Below are positions 9,728 to 18,667 of a DNA stretch of 64,000 nt, piece after piece. The position numbers and the translations under genes were made by a program. Under the pieces are notes generated by a model. That model ran no database searches, was not told the origin of the DNA, and saw nothing but the letters and a program-made list of their open reading frames with translations. The DNA comes from Bradyrhizobium sp. SRL28. Lineage in GTDB: Bacteria > Pseudomonadota > Alphaproteobacteria > Rhizobiales > Xanthobacteraceae. The stretch spans positions 98,982 to 162,981 of the forward strand of contig NZ_JAHEAG010000016.1 of assembly GCF_018596315.1 (NCBI RefSeq), written 5' to 3'. Numbering within the stretch: the stretch's first letter is position 1; every line of letters begins with the position of its first letter.

Positions 9728-10273
9728 TCACTGCTCTATCTCGTGTTCGCGGCGCCAACTGGCTGGACTATGCCCAAAGGCTTGCCGGAATAGTCTGCAC
9801 AGATGCGCCTGATCCGAAAATCCAACGCCCAGCGCGATTTCGCTCAGCGAGGCTGAACTGGTTAGCATCAGATGGCAAGCTCTCTCCAACCGCCTCTTGA
9901 CCACGTAAGCATGTGGCGGATCTCCGAAGGTTAGCTTGAACGACCGCGAGAAGTGTGCCGGGGTCCGCCGCGCGACAGCGCTGAGGTCCTGGGTATGAAT
10001 GGTACGGTGCAGATTCTTTTCGATGAAGGTTCGCACCCGCGCGATCTGCCAGCCGGCCAGCCCGGCCGTCCTGGATCGCTTCGCGCCGGAATGGCGTTCG
10101 ATCTCCGATTGCAGGATGGTCGATGCCGTGGCCAGCGACGCCTTCGCCGCCTCGCGATCGTGCTCGAACTCGCGCCTCACCACTTCAAGGAGCTGGGCCA
10201 GGCTGCCCGCCAGATAGCCGAACCGGAGAGCGGCTGGCGAAGAATTCGATGCAGTACTCTGCGACCCTTCCAT
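9728..10273 (-). CDS. AraC-family transcriptional regulator
   Basis: A 181-residue regulator with a C-terminal double helix-turn-helix of the AraC/XylS type; the signature LSEIALGVGF-SDQAHLCRLF and the closing FGHSPASWRR are plain. The N-terminal 75 residues are short and lack a cupin sensor, so ligand sensing, if any, is not classical. Start set at the ATG of MEGSQS; a frame extending to 10312 adds 13 residues. It follows the DUF1656-HlyD-FUSC operon on the same strand after about 180 bases and precedes the ATPase regulator by 33 bases. The likeliest role is local control of the exporter. Confidence 0.85.
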   Translation of the reverse strand: MEGSQSTASNSSPAALRFGYLAGSLAQLLEVVRREFEHDREAAKASLATASTILQSEIERHSGAKRSRTAGLAGWQIARVRTFIEKNLHRTIHTQDLSAVARRTPAHFSRSFKLTFGDPPHAYVVKRRLERACHLMLTSSASLSEIALGVGFSDQAHLCRLFRQAFGHSPASWRREHEIEQ

Positions 10274-10453
10274 ATCAATCCCTCGACGAGAATTCCGGCC
10301 CGGCAAGAGCATGGTGCAAGCGGTCCTGTTTGGCTTGTTAAGTAGCGTTCTGAACTATTAATTGCAGCGCAACATAAAATAACGTCGAAATATCAATAGC
10401 ATAAACGGTCGACGACAAGCCGAGGAGCTATTTAGCCTGCCCTCAGGCTGCAC

Positions 10454-10666
10454 TCAGATCCAGGACGCCATAAGGCCGACGAGGATGCAGACGTAGAGGG
10501 CCGCCTCCGCAAGGGGCGGGTTGGCGAACATCGACCTCAATCCGAGGCGGCCGACGACAAACCGGATTACGATCAGGATGATCAAGGCGAGGAACAGACA
10601 CCTCACAAAGGGGTCAATCAGGACGCCGCCCAGTTCGATATCCCTTGGCGCACGCATCGGCTTCAC
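10454..10666 (-). CDS. DUF1656 small inner-membrane protein (AaeX-like)
   Basis: A 70-residue protein with two hydrophobic segments (about 21-40 and 50-68) and the DUF1656 start pattern, in which a short polar N-terminus ends E-L-G-G-V-L-I-D-P. DUF1656 proteins accompany FUSC/HlyD exporters of the AaeXAB type, which expel hydroxylated aromatic acids in Escherichia coli. Its start overlaps the HlyD stop by four bases, indicating translational coupling. Its own function is unknown in the family. Confidence 0.85.
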   Translation of the reverse strand: MKPMRAPRDIELGGVLIDPFVRCLFLALIILIVIRFVVGRLGLRSMFANPPLAEAALYVCILVGLMASWI

Positions 10667-11610
10667 CCAAGTCGGCTTATGAGCCGATCGAAGATTCCTC
10701 GATCGGGCTTCGGTGCAGGAGCTTTCTTCCTGCCGACAACGGAAACGCTGCAGGTCATTCCTGCAACGAGCGGCACGTCTTGCGGGACCTGGTCGATCCT
10801 GATCCGCACCGGAATGCGCTGCGCGAGACGAACCCAGGTGAATATCGGATCAACGTTCGGAAGGCCCTGCGTGCTGCTTGCGGCGTTCGCGGCACTGATA
10901 CCGCCCGTGATGCTCTCGATCCCGCCCTTGATCGGCATTTCATAGCCAAGCAACGTCGCCTCGACGTCCTCTCCGACACGGATGTTGGCGATCTTCGTTT
11001 CCTCGAAGTACGCGTCGATCCAGTAGGAATGCTCGTCGATCACCGAAACATTGGGCGTTCCGGCCCGCGCAGAGTCGCCGACCCGCATCAGGAGGTTCGT
11101 GACGTAGCCGTCGACAGGCGAACGCACCTCCGTCCTCTGGAGATTGATGTCGGCTTGCGCAAGCGCGGCCTTGGCGCTCAAGAGGGCGGCATCCGCCATC
11201 TTCGCATTGCCGTCGAATATCTGCTTCTCCTCAATCGAGGTGGACAGTGTCGTAAGAATCGCCCGCCGGGCGTTCTGTGCCTTCTTGACTTCGAGGTCAG
11301 CCTCACGGCTCAGGATGGTCGCTTTTGCATTCTCCAGCGCGACCTCGAAATCAAATTTTTCGATGACGTAGAGTATGTCGCCCTTGTGGACGTGCTGGTT
11401 GTCGGAGATTCGTATCTCCACGATCTTGCCGGAAATCTGCGGCGCCACATTTGCGACCTGGACACGGACCATACCATCGCGCGTCCATGGCGCCGTCACA
11501 TAAACGCGCCAGCCATAGCCCGCAGCAACAAGCGCTGCTGCGACAAGCACGCCGGTCGCAAGATATCGGAGCAGGTTGACCGCTATTCGCTTCTTTGTCG
11601 CTACGCCCAT
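10663..11610 (-). CDS. HlyD-family periplasmic adaptor (AaeA-like)
   Basis: A 315-residue membrane-fusion protein: one N-terminal transmembrane helix (about 12-32), the barrel-sandwich start APWTRDGMVRVQVANVAPQI, a central coiled coil (about 95-160), then the second half of the lipoyl domain (VRSPVDGYVTNL) and a beta-barrel with FEETKIANI. These features match AaeA-type adaptors linking a FUSC inner-membrane pump to the outer membrane. The ATG of MGVATKK overlaps the FUSC stop by one base and has a GGGAGAGGGG ribosome site, so the longer frame to 11697 is rejected. Confidence 0.9.
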   Translation of the reverse strand: MGVATKKRIAVNLLRYLATGVLVAAALVAAGYGWRVYVTAPWTRDGMVRVQVANVAPQISGKIVEIRISDNQHVHKGDILYVIEKFDFEVALENAKATILSREADLEVKKAQNARRAILTTLSTSIEEKQIFDGNAKMADAALLSAKAALAQADINLQRTEVRSPVDGYVTNLLMRVGDSARAGTPNVSVIDEHSYWIDAYFEETKIANIRVGEDVEATLLGYEMPIKGGIESITGGISAANAASSTQGLPNVDPIFTWVRLAQRIPVRIRIDQVPQDVPLVAGMTCSVSVVGRKKAPAPKPDRGIFDRLISRLG

Positions 11611-13562
11611 CACCCCTCTCCCTTGTTGACGAAGCCCCGGCCGGCGAAATGCCGGATCCTGCGCCCCTCGCGCTCCAGCACCACGCCCGCGGACCATAGG
11701 TCAGTTACCGCGGCCAACATTGTTTCCTGCAGCCCGGCCTTGCCTTCCCGCTTGCGTCGAAGAATTGATCTGGCGCCGGCGTAAAGGCGCCGGCTATTTC
11801 CGGCCTGAAGAGCCCGTTGCAACGGGCCAAGCCCGGAGCGGATGGCCGGATCGTCCGAGCTCTGCTCCAGGTGAGCGTAGGCCGCAGCCGACGCGAGCGA
11901 CAGGTCGTTGGTCGCGAGGAGGCCCTTAAGCACTTCCGGATGCGACCTATCCTTGTTAGTGGCCGCGGCAACATAGTCGGAAATCCTGGAGGCCAGCACC
12001 ATGCTCAGCACCGGCAGGCTGTATTTCCTGCCGGTCATCGACGCCGCCAATGTTTCCTTCGTCGCCCTGACGACGGCCCGTTGCTTGTCGAGCTCCGATA
12101 CTGGCCACACCAGGCGGGACGCCAGAAATACGACGCCGAGGGCAAACGCCACGAACATGCATTGCGAAAAGAGGCTAAGCGCGTTGAACGATTGAGGGTT
12201 GGATGGCGCCAACAAAACCAGGAAAATGACGTTCATTGTGGTTCCGATACCAGCGATCTTCGGATTGGCGCTGAACAGGCAGCCAAAAATCAGCACCGGC
12301 GCGATCGCAATCGCAAGCCGGACAAAGTCCTGTGAGTCGGTGAGAAGATAGAAGTGAACGATACCGGCGCTTGGCGCGGCGAGCGCGAAGCTCACCATGG
12401 CGGCGACCGCGAATTTCGACGGATTTGGCATTGTCGTGCTCAAAGCACACAGGTTTGCGGTGATCATCAAAGCCGAAACGGACGCCGGCCATCCTGCAAG
12501 CACGAGAAAAAGCGCTCCCGCTGACACCGCAATCCCGATACGAATCGCATTTTGCAGCGCAAAGAAGAACTCCTTGCGATGTGGCAATCGCACATCACGA
12601 GCCGGCTCGCTCCCTTCGCGCAGGGATAATTGCCCGTCCTTGAGCTGAGCCATGGCTTCCACGCAGCGAAGGCCCTGCTGAATCTGCCCTATGGCCGCGA
12701 TAGTCACGTCAGGACGCGACGTTTCGTCGTCGCGTAGCCTGGCCAGCAACGCCAGCGCCTCTGAGCGATCGCCATCGAGCGCAGCAAGACATTGGTCTCT
12801 GATGGTTACGGCCAAAGGATCGCCACGCTCAAGCAAGCCCAGCAATCGAACCTGTTGGACAATCTCGACCAGCGCCAGCATCGCGCTCCGGGCGCCACCT
12901 GCCCGATGTCGCCCATCTGCCATGTCGTGAGCGACGATATCCACCTCATCCCTCAAGCCGGCAATCTGTGCGAAAAGCACCCCTGCTCTTTCCGAATCGT
13001 CCCTGGCTCCGCCTAACACGTCGCGCGCGTAGTCGCGCACATCATGCCAGGCCTGGGTGATCCGGCGATCCAACCCTCGCCACACCGGCGGCGAACCGAA
13101 GAGATCGTTGATGAGTGTCACGCAAAGGATACCAATCGTGATCGCGGCCACGCGATCGGTCATCGTTGTGAACACCTTTTGCGGCGTATCGATATTGACG
13201 ACGGTAATAATTCCGACGGTGTAGCCGGACAAAACGGCGGCATAGGCCCGAAAGCCGCGGAAGTAGCTCCCGACGAAGACGCAAATGCATATCCAGAGAA
13301 TGAAAGCCGCAAGCAGGCCGACACGCTCGCCGGGAAAGAGACCCGCGATCACGATTGACATCGCAGCGCCGATGAACGTCGCGGCAATCCTGTTGACGGC
13401 TTTCGCCAGTGCGGCCCCGCGTGTGGGCTGCGCCAGGATAGCGACAGTCACTGCGGCCGATGCCGCTCCTCCAAGCTGCAGCCAGAACGCCACGTAGAGC
13501 GCAGTCACCGCTGCCAGCCATATGCGCAGCGCATGTCCCCATATGTGAACTGGTATCACCAT
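11610..13562 (-). CDS. FUSC-family inner-membrane exporter (AaeB-like)
   Basis: A 650-residue membrane protein with two blocks of transmembrane helices (about 8-160 and 350-490) separated by cytoplasmic helical segments, the AaeB/FUSC arrangement. The N-terminal block carries the family pattern TRGAALAKAVNRIAATFIGA. It is predicted to expel aromatic or other organic acids together with the HlyD adaptor downstream. The start is the ATG of MVIPVH; the extra 52 residues of the longest frame are proline- and arginine-rich and unlike the family. Two decarboxylase-like genes lie upstream on the same strand. Confidence 0.88.
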   Translation of the reverse strand: MVIPVHIWGHALRIWLAAVTALYVAFWLQLGGAASAAVTVAILAQPTRGAALAKAVNRIAATFIGAAMSIVIAGLFPGERVGLLAAFILWICICVFVGSYFRGFRAYAAVLSGYTVGIITVVNIDTPQKVFTTMTDRVAAITIGILCVTLINDLFGSPPVWRGLDRRITQAWHDVRDYARDVLGGARDDSERAGVLFAQIAGLRDEVDIVAHDMADGRHRAGGARSAMLALVEIVQQVRLLGLLERGDPLAVTIRDQCLAALDGDRSEALALLARLRDDETSRPDVTIAAIGQIQQGLRCVEAMAQLKDGQLSLREGSEPARDVRLPHRKEFFFALQNAIRIGIAVSAGALFLVLAGWPASVSALMITANLCALSTTMPNPSKFAVAAMVSFALAAPSAGIVHFYLLTDSQDFVRLAIAIAPVLIFGCLFSANPKIAGIGTTMNVIFLVLLAPSNPQSFNALSLFSQCMFVAFALGVVFLASRLVWPVSELDKQRAVVRATKETLAASMTGRKYSLPVLSMVLASRISDYVAAATNKDRSHPEVLKGLLATNDLSLASAAAYAHLEQSSDDPAIRSGLGPLQRALQAGNSRRLYAGARSILRRKREGKAGLQETMLAAVTDLWSAGVVLEREGRRIRHFAGRGFVNKGEG

Positions 13563-13648
13563 CTGCGCTTCTTTCGTGAATGAACCGTCGACCAGGTATT
13601 CGGGCGCCGTTCGCGTTATCCTTTTTCCAGAAACACTCCCTCGCGGAG

Positions 13649-13685
13649 GGCCTCCTTGGGACGGGGGATCCGAGGAGGCCGTCCC
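13649..13685. promoter_or_regulatory. Overlapping inverted repeats before the FUSC operon
   Basis: GGCCTCCT (13649-13656) can pair with AGGAGGCC (13673-13680), while GGGACGG (13658-13664) can pair with CCGTCCC (13679-13685). The two pairings exclude one another. The site lies between the decarboxylase-like gene and the FUSC gene, where a terminator or attenuator would act. No T-run follows on either strand, so function is uncertain. Confidence 0.35.
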
Positions 13686-13737
13686 GGCAAAGCGAGGGGA
13701 CTGCACGCTTCGCCGCAAGGCGGGAGAGTTGTTCAGG

Positions 13738-14541
13738 CTATTTGCGCGTGCGGTCCCCCAGGATCGTCAGGTCCGTGACGGAGTAGGCGAGCGAATAACG
13801 GAATCCGGACTCGATGCGCCTTGGCTCGAGGGCGTGCAGCTCTTCGCCTTGCGCGTCAGGAATATTCAATTCACCCTCCCCTACCCATGCGTCGGCGACC
13901 GTGAGATTGTCTGTGAGCGACATCGCCAGCTCATCGACCGCCGGCTTGTCCTGATATCCGGCAGCCAGGCTCGGGAAATATCGCAGCAGGACCGTCGGCC
14001 GGTTCAGAAGCGACAATCCGTTTTCGACAGGCTTCCGCAGGGTAATACAGGCTTCCGCCAGACGCTGGCCGTGCGCGGAAAGGCTCGCGCCAAATCGGCC
14101 ACCGGGCATGATCGGCGCTGCGGCAGGGCTTGCCGCGGCAAATGTGCGCGTTTGGAAAATGCTACCCATTTTCTTGGGAAAGCCTTGCGTCCACCCTCGC
14201 GCCAACGCGGCATCGTTGTCGACATAAATGTAAGGGCACCACATCACGGGTGTGTCGCGATGCATCGCGTCGAGCAGCACAAATGCCTCGCGATACTGAT
14301 AACGGGCCGGATCGAGAAATTCGTCGTCCTGCGCGGTGAACTGCCAATCCAGAAACATTATGACGGCATGGCCGTTCGACTTCGGATCGGGAGTGAGACC
14401 GCTCGGCAGCGTCGCGGCCGTCGCCTCGGGGTCGGTCCAGAACTCAACACCCACAACGTCGCTGGAGTAGTGCCAGGGCGGCGGTGGGGTCAGTGCCGCC
14501 TGACCGAATGGCGACTTGGGAACGGTAAAGCCCTTCAGCAT
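13738..14541 (-). CDS. Acetoacetate decarboxylase family protein (copy 1)
   Basis: A 267-residue protein of the acetoacetate decarboxylase fold. The catalytic-lysine region is seen as QGFPKKMGSI, where family enzymes form a Schiff base; WHY near the N-terminus and VGEGEL near the C-terminus also fit. The start is the ATG of MLKGFTVP with GGAG upstream; the TTG two codons earlier is less likely. It is a paralogue of the gene 142 bases upstream on the same strand. The family also contains acetoacetate-decarboxylase-like proteins of other activity, so the substrate is not assigned. Confidence 0.8.
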   Translation of the reverse strand: MLKGFTVPKSPFGQAALTPPPPWHYSSDVVGVEFWTDPEATAATLPSGLTPDPKSNGHAVIMFLDWQFTAQDDEFLDPARYQYREAFVLLDAMHRDTPVMWCPYIYVDNDAALARGWTQGFPKKMGSIFQTRTFAAASPAAAPIMPGGRFGASLSAHGQRLAEACITLRKPVENGLSLLNRPTVLLRYFPSLAAGYQDKPAVDELAMSLTDNLTVADAWVGEGELNIPDAQGEELHALEPRRIESGFRYSLAYSVTDLTILGDRTRK

Positions 14542-14682
14542 TTTCAACTCCTGCGCATTATCGACGGATAGCCTATCGAAGCCAGCCGCAATTGATTTTA
14601 TCGGCTTGCGTCGGCTTGTCTGTTCTTGCGGTTAGAAGAACTGCTTTCAGTGCATTCCCTGTTTGGGCCGGCAAGACGATCG

Positions 14683-15483
14683 CTAGACGGTCAAGTCGGC
14701 CAAAATCTCGCAATCGGAGATCGAACAGGAAAACGAGAACCGGAAGCCGCGACCGACCTTGATCGGCCCCAACATGTCGAGCTCTTCGCCGTGAGCTTCA
14801 GGAAAACTCAGCTCTCCTTCACCGACCCATAGGTTCGAGATCAGGAAATTGTCCATCATGCACCGAACGAGCTCATCCACGGCCGGCTTGTCGTGCATGC
14901 CAGCACAAAGCCGCGGAAAATATCGACGCGCCACAATCGGCCGATCAAGCAGGCCAACAAGATGATCTGCCCTTTCGCGCAGTATCACGCGAGCTTCTGC
15001 CAGCCGCTGTCCACGGGAGGATACGCAACCGGCAAATCTGCTCTTGCTGGCGAGCGGTGCCGAAGCCGCGCTGGCGGCGGAAAAACTGCGGGTCTGGTGC
15101 ACGACGCCTAACTTCTTCGGATAACCCTGGATCCAGCCTCTCATGATCGCCGCATCGTTGTCGGCGTAGGCGTACGGGCACCAGGCTATTCGTGACCCCT
15201 GCCACGTTGCATCGAGGAGAACGATGAATTCGCGGCACTGATATCGCGCTGGATCAAGGTACTCGTCGCCGCTCGCGGTGAACTGACAATCGACGAAGAG
15301 CGCGACAGAGCGCCCCCAGCAGAGGGCATCCAGCTTGACGCCTCTGGGAAGAATGTCAGCCGACACATCCGGGTCGTTCCAGAACTCCACGGCCAGCACC
15401 TCACCAGCGTAGTGCCATGGAGGTGGCGGTGTTAACGACGCCGTCCCCAGAGGTGACCGCGGGACCGTAAAGCCCTTGAGCAT
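14683..15483 (-). CDS. Acetoacetate decarboxylase family protein (copy 2)
   Basis: A 266-residue paralogue of the next gene: same start MLKGFTVP, the same TPPPPWHY segment, the same lysine motif QGYPKKLGVV and the same closing VGEGELSFPEAHGEEL. A GGAAGG ribosome site precedes the ATG at 15483; the longer frame to 15654 is unsupported. Two adjacent diverged copies suggest a heteromer or two related substrates (inference). It is transcribed towards the FUSC exporter and away from the histidine kinase, so the shared upstream region 15484-15755 holds both promoters. Confidence 0.8.
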   Translation of the reverse strand: MLKGFTVPRSPLGTASLTPPPPWHYAGEVLAVEFWNDPDVSADILPRGVKLDALCWGRSVALFVDCQFTASGDEYLDPARYQCREFIVLLDATWQGSRIAWCPYAYADNDAAIMRGWIQGYPKKLGVVHQTRSFSAASAASAPLASKSRFAGCVSSRGQRLAEARVILRERADHLVGLLDRPIVARRYFPRLCAGMHDKPAVDELVRCMMDNFLISNLWVGEGELSFPEAHGEELDMLGPIKVGRGFRFSFSCSISDCEILADLTV

Positions 15484-15755
15484 CTGAAGAACCTTCCCCG
15501 ACAGCCTGGTCGCGACGTCACCCGGCATTGTCCCTGAAGAGCTTAGGCGCAGCAGGGTTCCTGTCGCTTGTAAGCCCGTGCGACAACTTGAAGATTTCTG
15601 CTGATGCGACGTCGCTGTCCGTGAAAGCAACCCAATCGCCGCACGAACGTGCAAGTCGGAGCGTGCACGAACAAGCGGCCGCCCCGCGTCCCCGGCTAGA
15701 TTGGAGCATGCGCCGCCGAGGCAGACTCAGTGACACCACCGCTCGAAAGAAGCCG

Positions 15756-17225
15756 ATGTCGGAACGACCATCTCGAATGACAAGCCGGCCAACCGGTCTC
15801 CAAGTCGCCCTGATGCTTGTTGGGGTGGCGATCATTTTTGCGATCGATACGTTCGCTCCGCTCGATATTGCGATCGCGGTGCTGTACGCCGTCGTGGTGA
15901 TTGCATCGGCAGATTTCCTTGGCCGGCGCGGTATCCTGCTTGTTTGCGCCGTCTGTGTCCTGCAGACCCTCCTGAGCTTTGCAATCGTTCACGGCGAATC
16001 GCTTCAAAGCGGGCCGGTGCTCCGCGCCTTGATCGGCCTTTGCGCGATAGGCATTGCGACGCTCGCCGCGCTCAGGAACCGGAAAGCGGCGGAAAGCCTG
16101 AGCGATCAGGCGGCGCTTCTCGATTTGAGCCATGATGCGATCTTCGTGCGCGACGCAACCGATGTCATCACCTATTGGAATGCCGGGGCTGAGGAGCTTT
16201 ACGGCTGGCCACGAAAGGAGGCGCTGGGACAGAAATCCCACGCGCTACTGAAGACAAAGTATCTGCCGTCGGCCGGCACCATGGAGCAGCTCGACGACTC
16301 CAACCGTTGGCAAGGAGAGCTCGTTCACACCCGACGCGACGGCACAGAAGTATGGGTCGTAAGCCGTTGGGCGGTGCAACGCGACGAACGCGGGCGCCCA
16401 TTCGCAACCATGGAGACCAACAGCGACATCACGGAGCAGAAGCACGCGGAGGATGCGCTGCATCACGCACGCAGCCAGCTCGAGCACGTCACGCGCATCA
16501 GTACCCTGGGCGAGCTCACCGCGTCGATTGCTCACGAGGTCAACCAGCCGCTTGCGGCGATTCTGACAAATGGCGAAGCTGGTTTGCGATGGCTGCTGCG
16601 GGACAAACCCAACCTCGAAGAAGTGCGTCGGGCGCTCGAGCGGATGATCAGCAACGGCCGGCGCGCGAGCGAAGTCATCACTCGTCTTCGTGCTCTGGCC
16701 CGGAAGAGCAATCCATCCCACACGGTACTGACCCTGAACGATATCGTTGCTGACGTCATTCCGCTCGTCGAGCGCGAGATGCTTAACAATGATGTAGGAC
16801 TTAGGCTTGATCTTCAGGCGCCCGCGCCGCCCGTCCTCGGCGACCGCGTGCAGCTTGCGCAGGTCGTCATCAATCTCGTCGTCAATGCAATACACGCGAT
16901 GTCGCAGATCGACGATCGGAGACGGCTGTTGTCGATCAATTCCGGGACGTCGTTGGAGGATTCAAACTCCCAAATGGCCGTCCTGGAGATCGAGGACACG
17001 GGAACCGGAATTGATCCTAAGATAGCCGGCGATATCTTTACCGCCTTCCAAACGACAAAGGCTGACGGAATGGGCATGGGACTCTCGATCAGCCGTACCA
17101 TCGTGGAGAGCCACGGCGGATCGATCTCTGCGACGTCCGGCGACCGCTGGGGAGCCATGTTCAGAATCCGCCTTCCTGCCCTGCAACAAGATGAGGTGGC
17201 AGCGGCTGCCCAGCAAGCTTACTAG
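15756..17225 (+). CDS. PAS-domain sensor histidine kinase
   Basis: A 489-residue membrane kinase. The N-terminus has about four transmembrane helices (about 15-105), followed by a PAS domain (about 115-235, with YWNAGAEELYGW), a HisKA domain with phospho-acceptor His near residue 260 in IAHEVNQPLAAI, and a HATPase domain with NLVVNAIHAM, DTGTGID and GMGMGLSI. This is the FixL/DctB-like arrangement. Start chosen at ATG of MSERPS after GAAAGAAG; ATG 15708 is an alternative. Its stop overlaps the convergent AraC gene by four bases. The FixJ-type regulators downstream are the probable partners. Confidence 0.88.
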   Translation: MSERPSRMTSRPTGLQVALMLVGVAIIFAIDTFAPLDIAIAVLYAVVVIASADFLGRRGILLVCAVCVLQTLLSFAIVHGESLQSGPVLRALIGLCAIGIATLAALRNRKAAESLSDQAALLDLSHDAIFVRDATDVITYWNAGAEELYGWPRKEALGQKSHALLKTKYLPSAGTMEQLDDSNRWQGELVHTRRDGTEVWVVSRWAVQRDERGRPFATMETNSDITEQKHAEDALHHARSQLEHVTRISTLGELTASIAHEVNQPLAAILTNGEAGLRWLLRDKPNLEEVRRALERMISNGRRASEVITRLRALARKSNPSHTVLTLNDIVADVIPLVEREMLNNDVGLRLDLQAPAPPVLGDRVQLAQVVINLVVNAIHAMSQIDDRRRLLSINSGTSLEDSNSQMAVLEIEDTGTGIDPKIAGDIFTAFQTTKADGMGMGLSISRTIVESHGGSISATSGDRWGAMFRIRLPALQQDEVAAAAQQAY

Positions 17226-17689
17226 GGACTCGACCAGCGATAGTCGCGTGGCGACATTCCGACATGTTGACGAAAGCGGCGGGCAAAATGGCTTTGATCT
17301 GCAAAGCCCGCAGCAAGCGCGATTTCCGACAGGGGCATGTCGGTGCCCGAAAGCAGCTGCTTGGTCCTCTCCACCCGCTGCCGTATCAGGTAGTCGTGAG
17401 GCGTGACACCCATGGACTGCTTGAAGGCCCGCACGAAGTAGCAGACTGACAAGTTTGCGAGGCCTGCAAGCAACTCGACGCTGATCCGCTGGTCAATGTT
17501 GCCGTCGATATAGTCACGAATCCGCCGCAGCACCCTTGGAGCCAAGCCACCCCGGGCGACGCCCGCCGACACGGTCGTGCCAGACGGAAGCAGGCGCGGC
17601 ACCGGCAAATCCGATTCCGGTTGGAGAAGGACTGGCCGAAAAGCCTCTCTGGAACATTCGCTTTCCGGATCGTTCATGGTCCTCAACAT
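17222..17689 (-). CDS. AraC-family transcriptional regulator
   Basis: A 155-residue protein whose C-terminal 100 residues form the AraC double helix-turn-helix (LSEIALAAGFADQSHFARRF and GMSPRDYRW). The N-terminus is short and polar, without a ligand-binding cupin. It lies between a histidine kinase and a FixJ-type regulator, divergent from the latter, with a perfect palindrome in the shared promoter region. It is plausibly an output of the two-component system or a coregulator. Confidence 0.85.
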   Translation of the reverse strand: MLRTMNDPESECSREAFRPVLLQPESDLPVPRLLPSGTTVSAGVARGGLAPRVLRRIRDYIDGNIDQRISVELLAGLANLSVCYFVRAFKQSMGVTPHDYLIRQRVERTKQLLSGTDMPLSEIALAAGFADQSHFARRFRQHVGMSPRDYRWSSP

Positions 17690-17811
17690 CGGCTGCTCCT
17701 GGTTTCACTTACCTGGCGGTGACCCACGCAATGCGAGGTCCGTTGCCTCATCGTGAGACCAAGGATGGCTGCCGCCTCACGCGGCGCCAATCGTGCATGC
17801 GTCTCATCACC

Positions 17812-17829
17812 CTCACACCTTGGTGTGAG
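17812..17829. promoter_or_regulatory. Palindromic operator CTCACACC-TT-GGTGTGAG
   Basis: A perfect 8-base inverted repeat with a 2-base centre lies in the 277-base spacer between the divergent AraC and FixJ-type genes. A half-site-like CCTTCGTGTGA recurs near 17893. Position and symmetry suggest a dimer binding site; which of the two regulators uses it is unknown. Confidence 0.55.
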
Positions 17830-17966
17830 CGGGGTGAGGATTCCACGCGGGCGGCAGTCTGCTGCCGGAAAGCCGCCTGCCCTCATCGACCATACCTTCG
17901 TGTGATGACATTGGCGGCTTTTGCCGTGCTATGGAGGCTTACTCTCACTAGTGGGTGGAATGCCGC

Positions 17967-18596
17967 ATGCCCAACACGCCAAACGAATCTTCCGTCGTGC
18001 ACATCGTCGACGACGATGTGGATCTGGGTGATGGGCTCAGCAGCGTGCTGCGCTCCGTGGGATTGAACGCGAAGACGTACCGTTCAACTCAGGAATTTCT
18101 GAGGGCTGACGACCTGGACGCTCCGGGATGCATCGTTCTCGACATCCGCCTGCCTGGGACCAATGGCCTCGACTTTCAGGAGGAACTCGTCGGGCTCGGA
18201 GTACGCTTGCCGGTGATCCTAATGACGGGACACGGCGACATTCCGATGTCGGTGCGTGCGATGAAGGCCGGCGCGGTCGATTTCCTGCCAAAGCCATTCC
18301 GCGACCAGGACATGATCGACGCGGTGACCGCCGCGATCAACCGCGACCGACTGCAACGCGCCAGTGAGCAGCAAGCGGTCGCCATCGTCGATCGTTACGC
18401 AACGCTGTCCCCACGCGAGCGCGAGGTGATGGCGCTGGTGACCGCAGGCAAGATGAACAAGCAGATCGCGGGTGAGCTGGGCTTGAGTGAGGTAACGGTC
18501 AAAATTCATCGCGGCGCAGGGATGCGAAAGATGGGAGCCCGTTCGTTGGCGGATCTTGTCCGCATGGCGGATACATTGAAGGACCGGACACGTTGA
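17967..18596 (+). CDS. FixJ-type response regulator (receiver + LuxR HTH)
   Basis: A 209-residue regulator: receiver domain 10-125 with acidic pocket DDD, phospho-Asp59 in CIVLDIRLPG, MTGHGDIPMSV and KPF; then a LuxR/GerE helix-turn-helix about 140-205 (LSPREREVMALV, IAGELGLSEVTVKIHR). The length and the receiver-linker-HTH order fit the FixJ/TodT class. Start placed at the second ATG (MPNTPN); four more residues are possible from 17955. The kinase at 15756 is the likely phosphodonor. Confidence 0.9.
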   Translation: MPNTPNESSVVHIVDDDVDLGDGLSSVLRSVGLNAKTYRSTQEFLRADDLDAPGCIVLDIRLPGTNGLDFQEELVGLGVRLPVILMTGHGDIPMSVRAMKAGAVDFLPKPFRDQDMIDAVTAAINRDRLQRASEQQAVAIVDRYATLSPREREVMALVTAGKMNKQIAGELGLSEVTVKIHRGAGMRKMGARSLADLVRMADTLKDRTR

Positions 18597-18667
18597 GAGC
18601 GCTCATGCATGTGCATTCGTCATGCCAATGGACAATTTCAGCGGCCAGCTCGCAAGGAGACCAGTTG

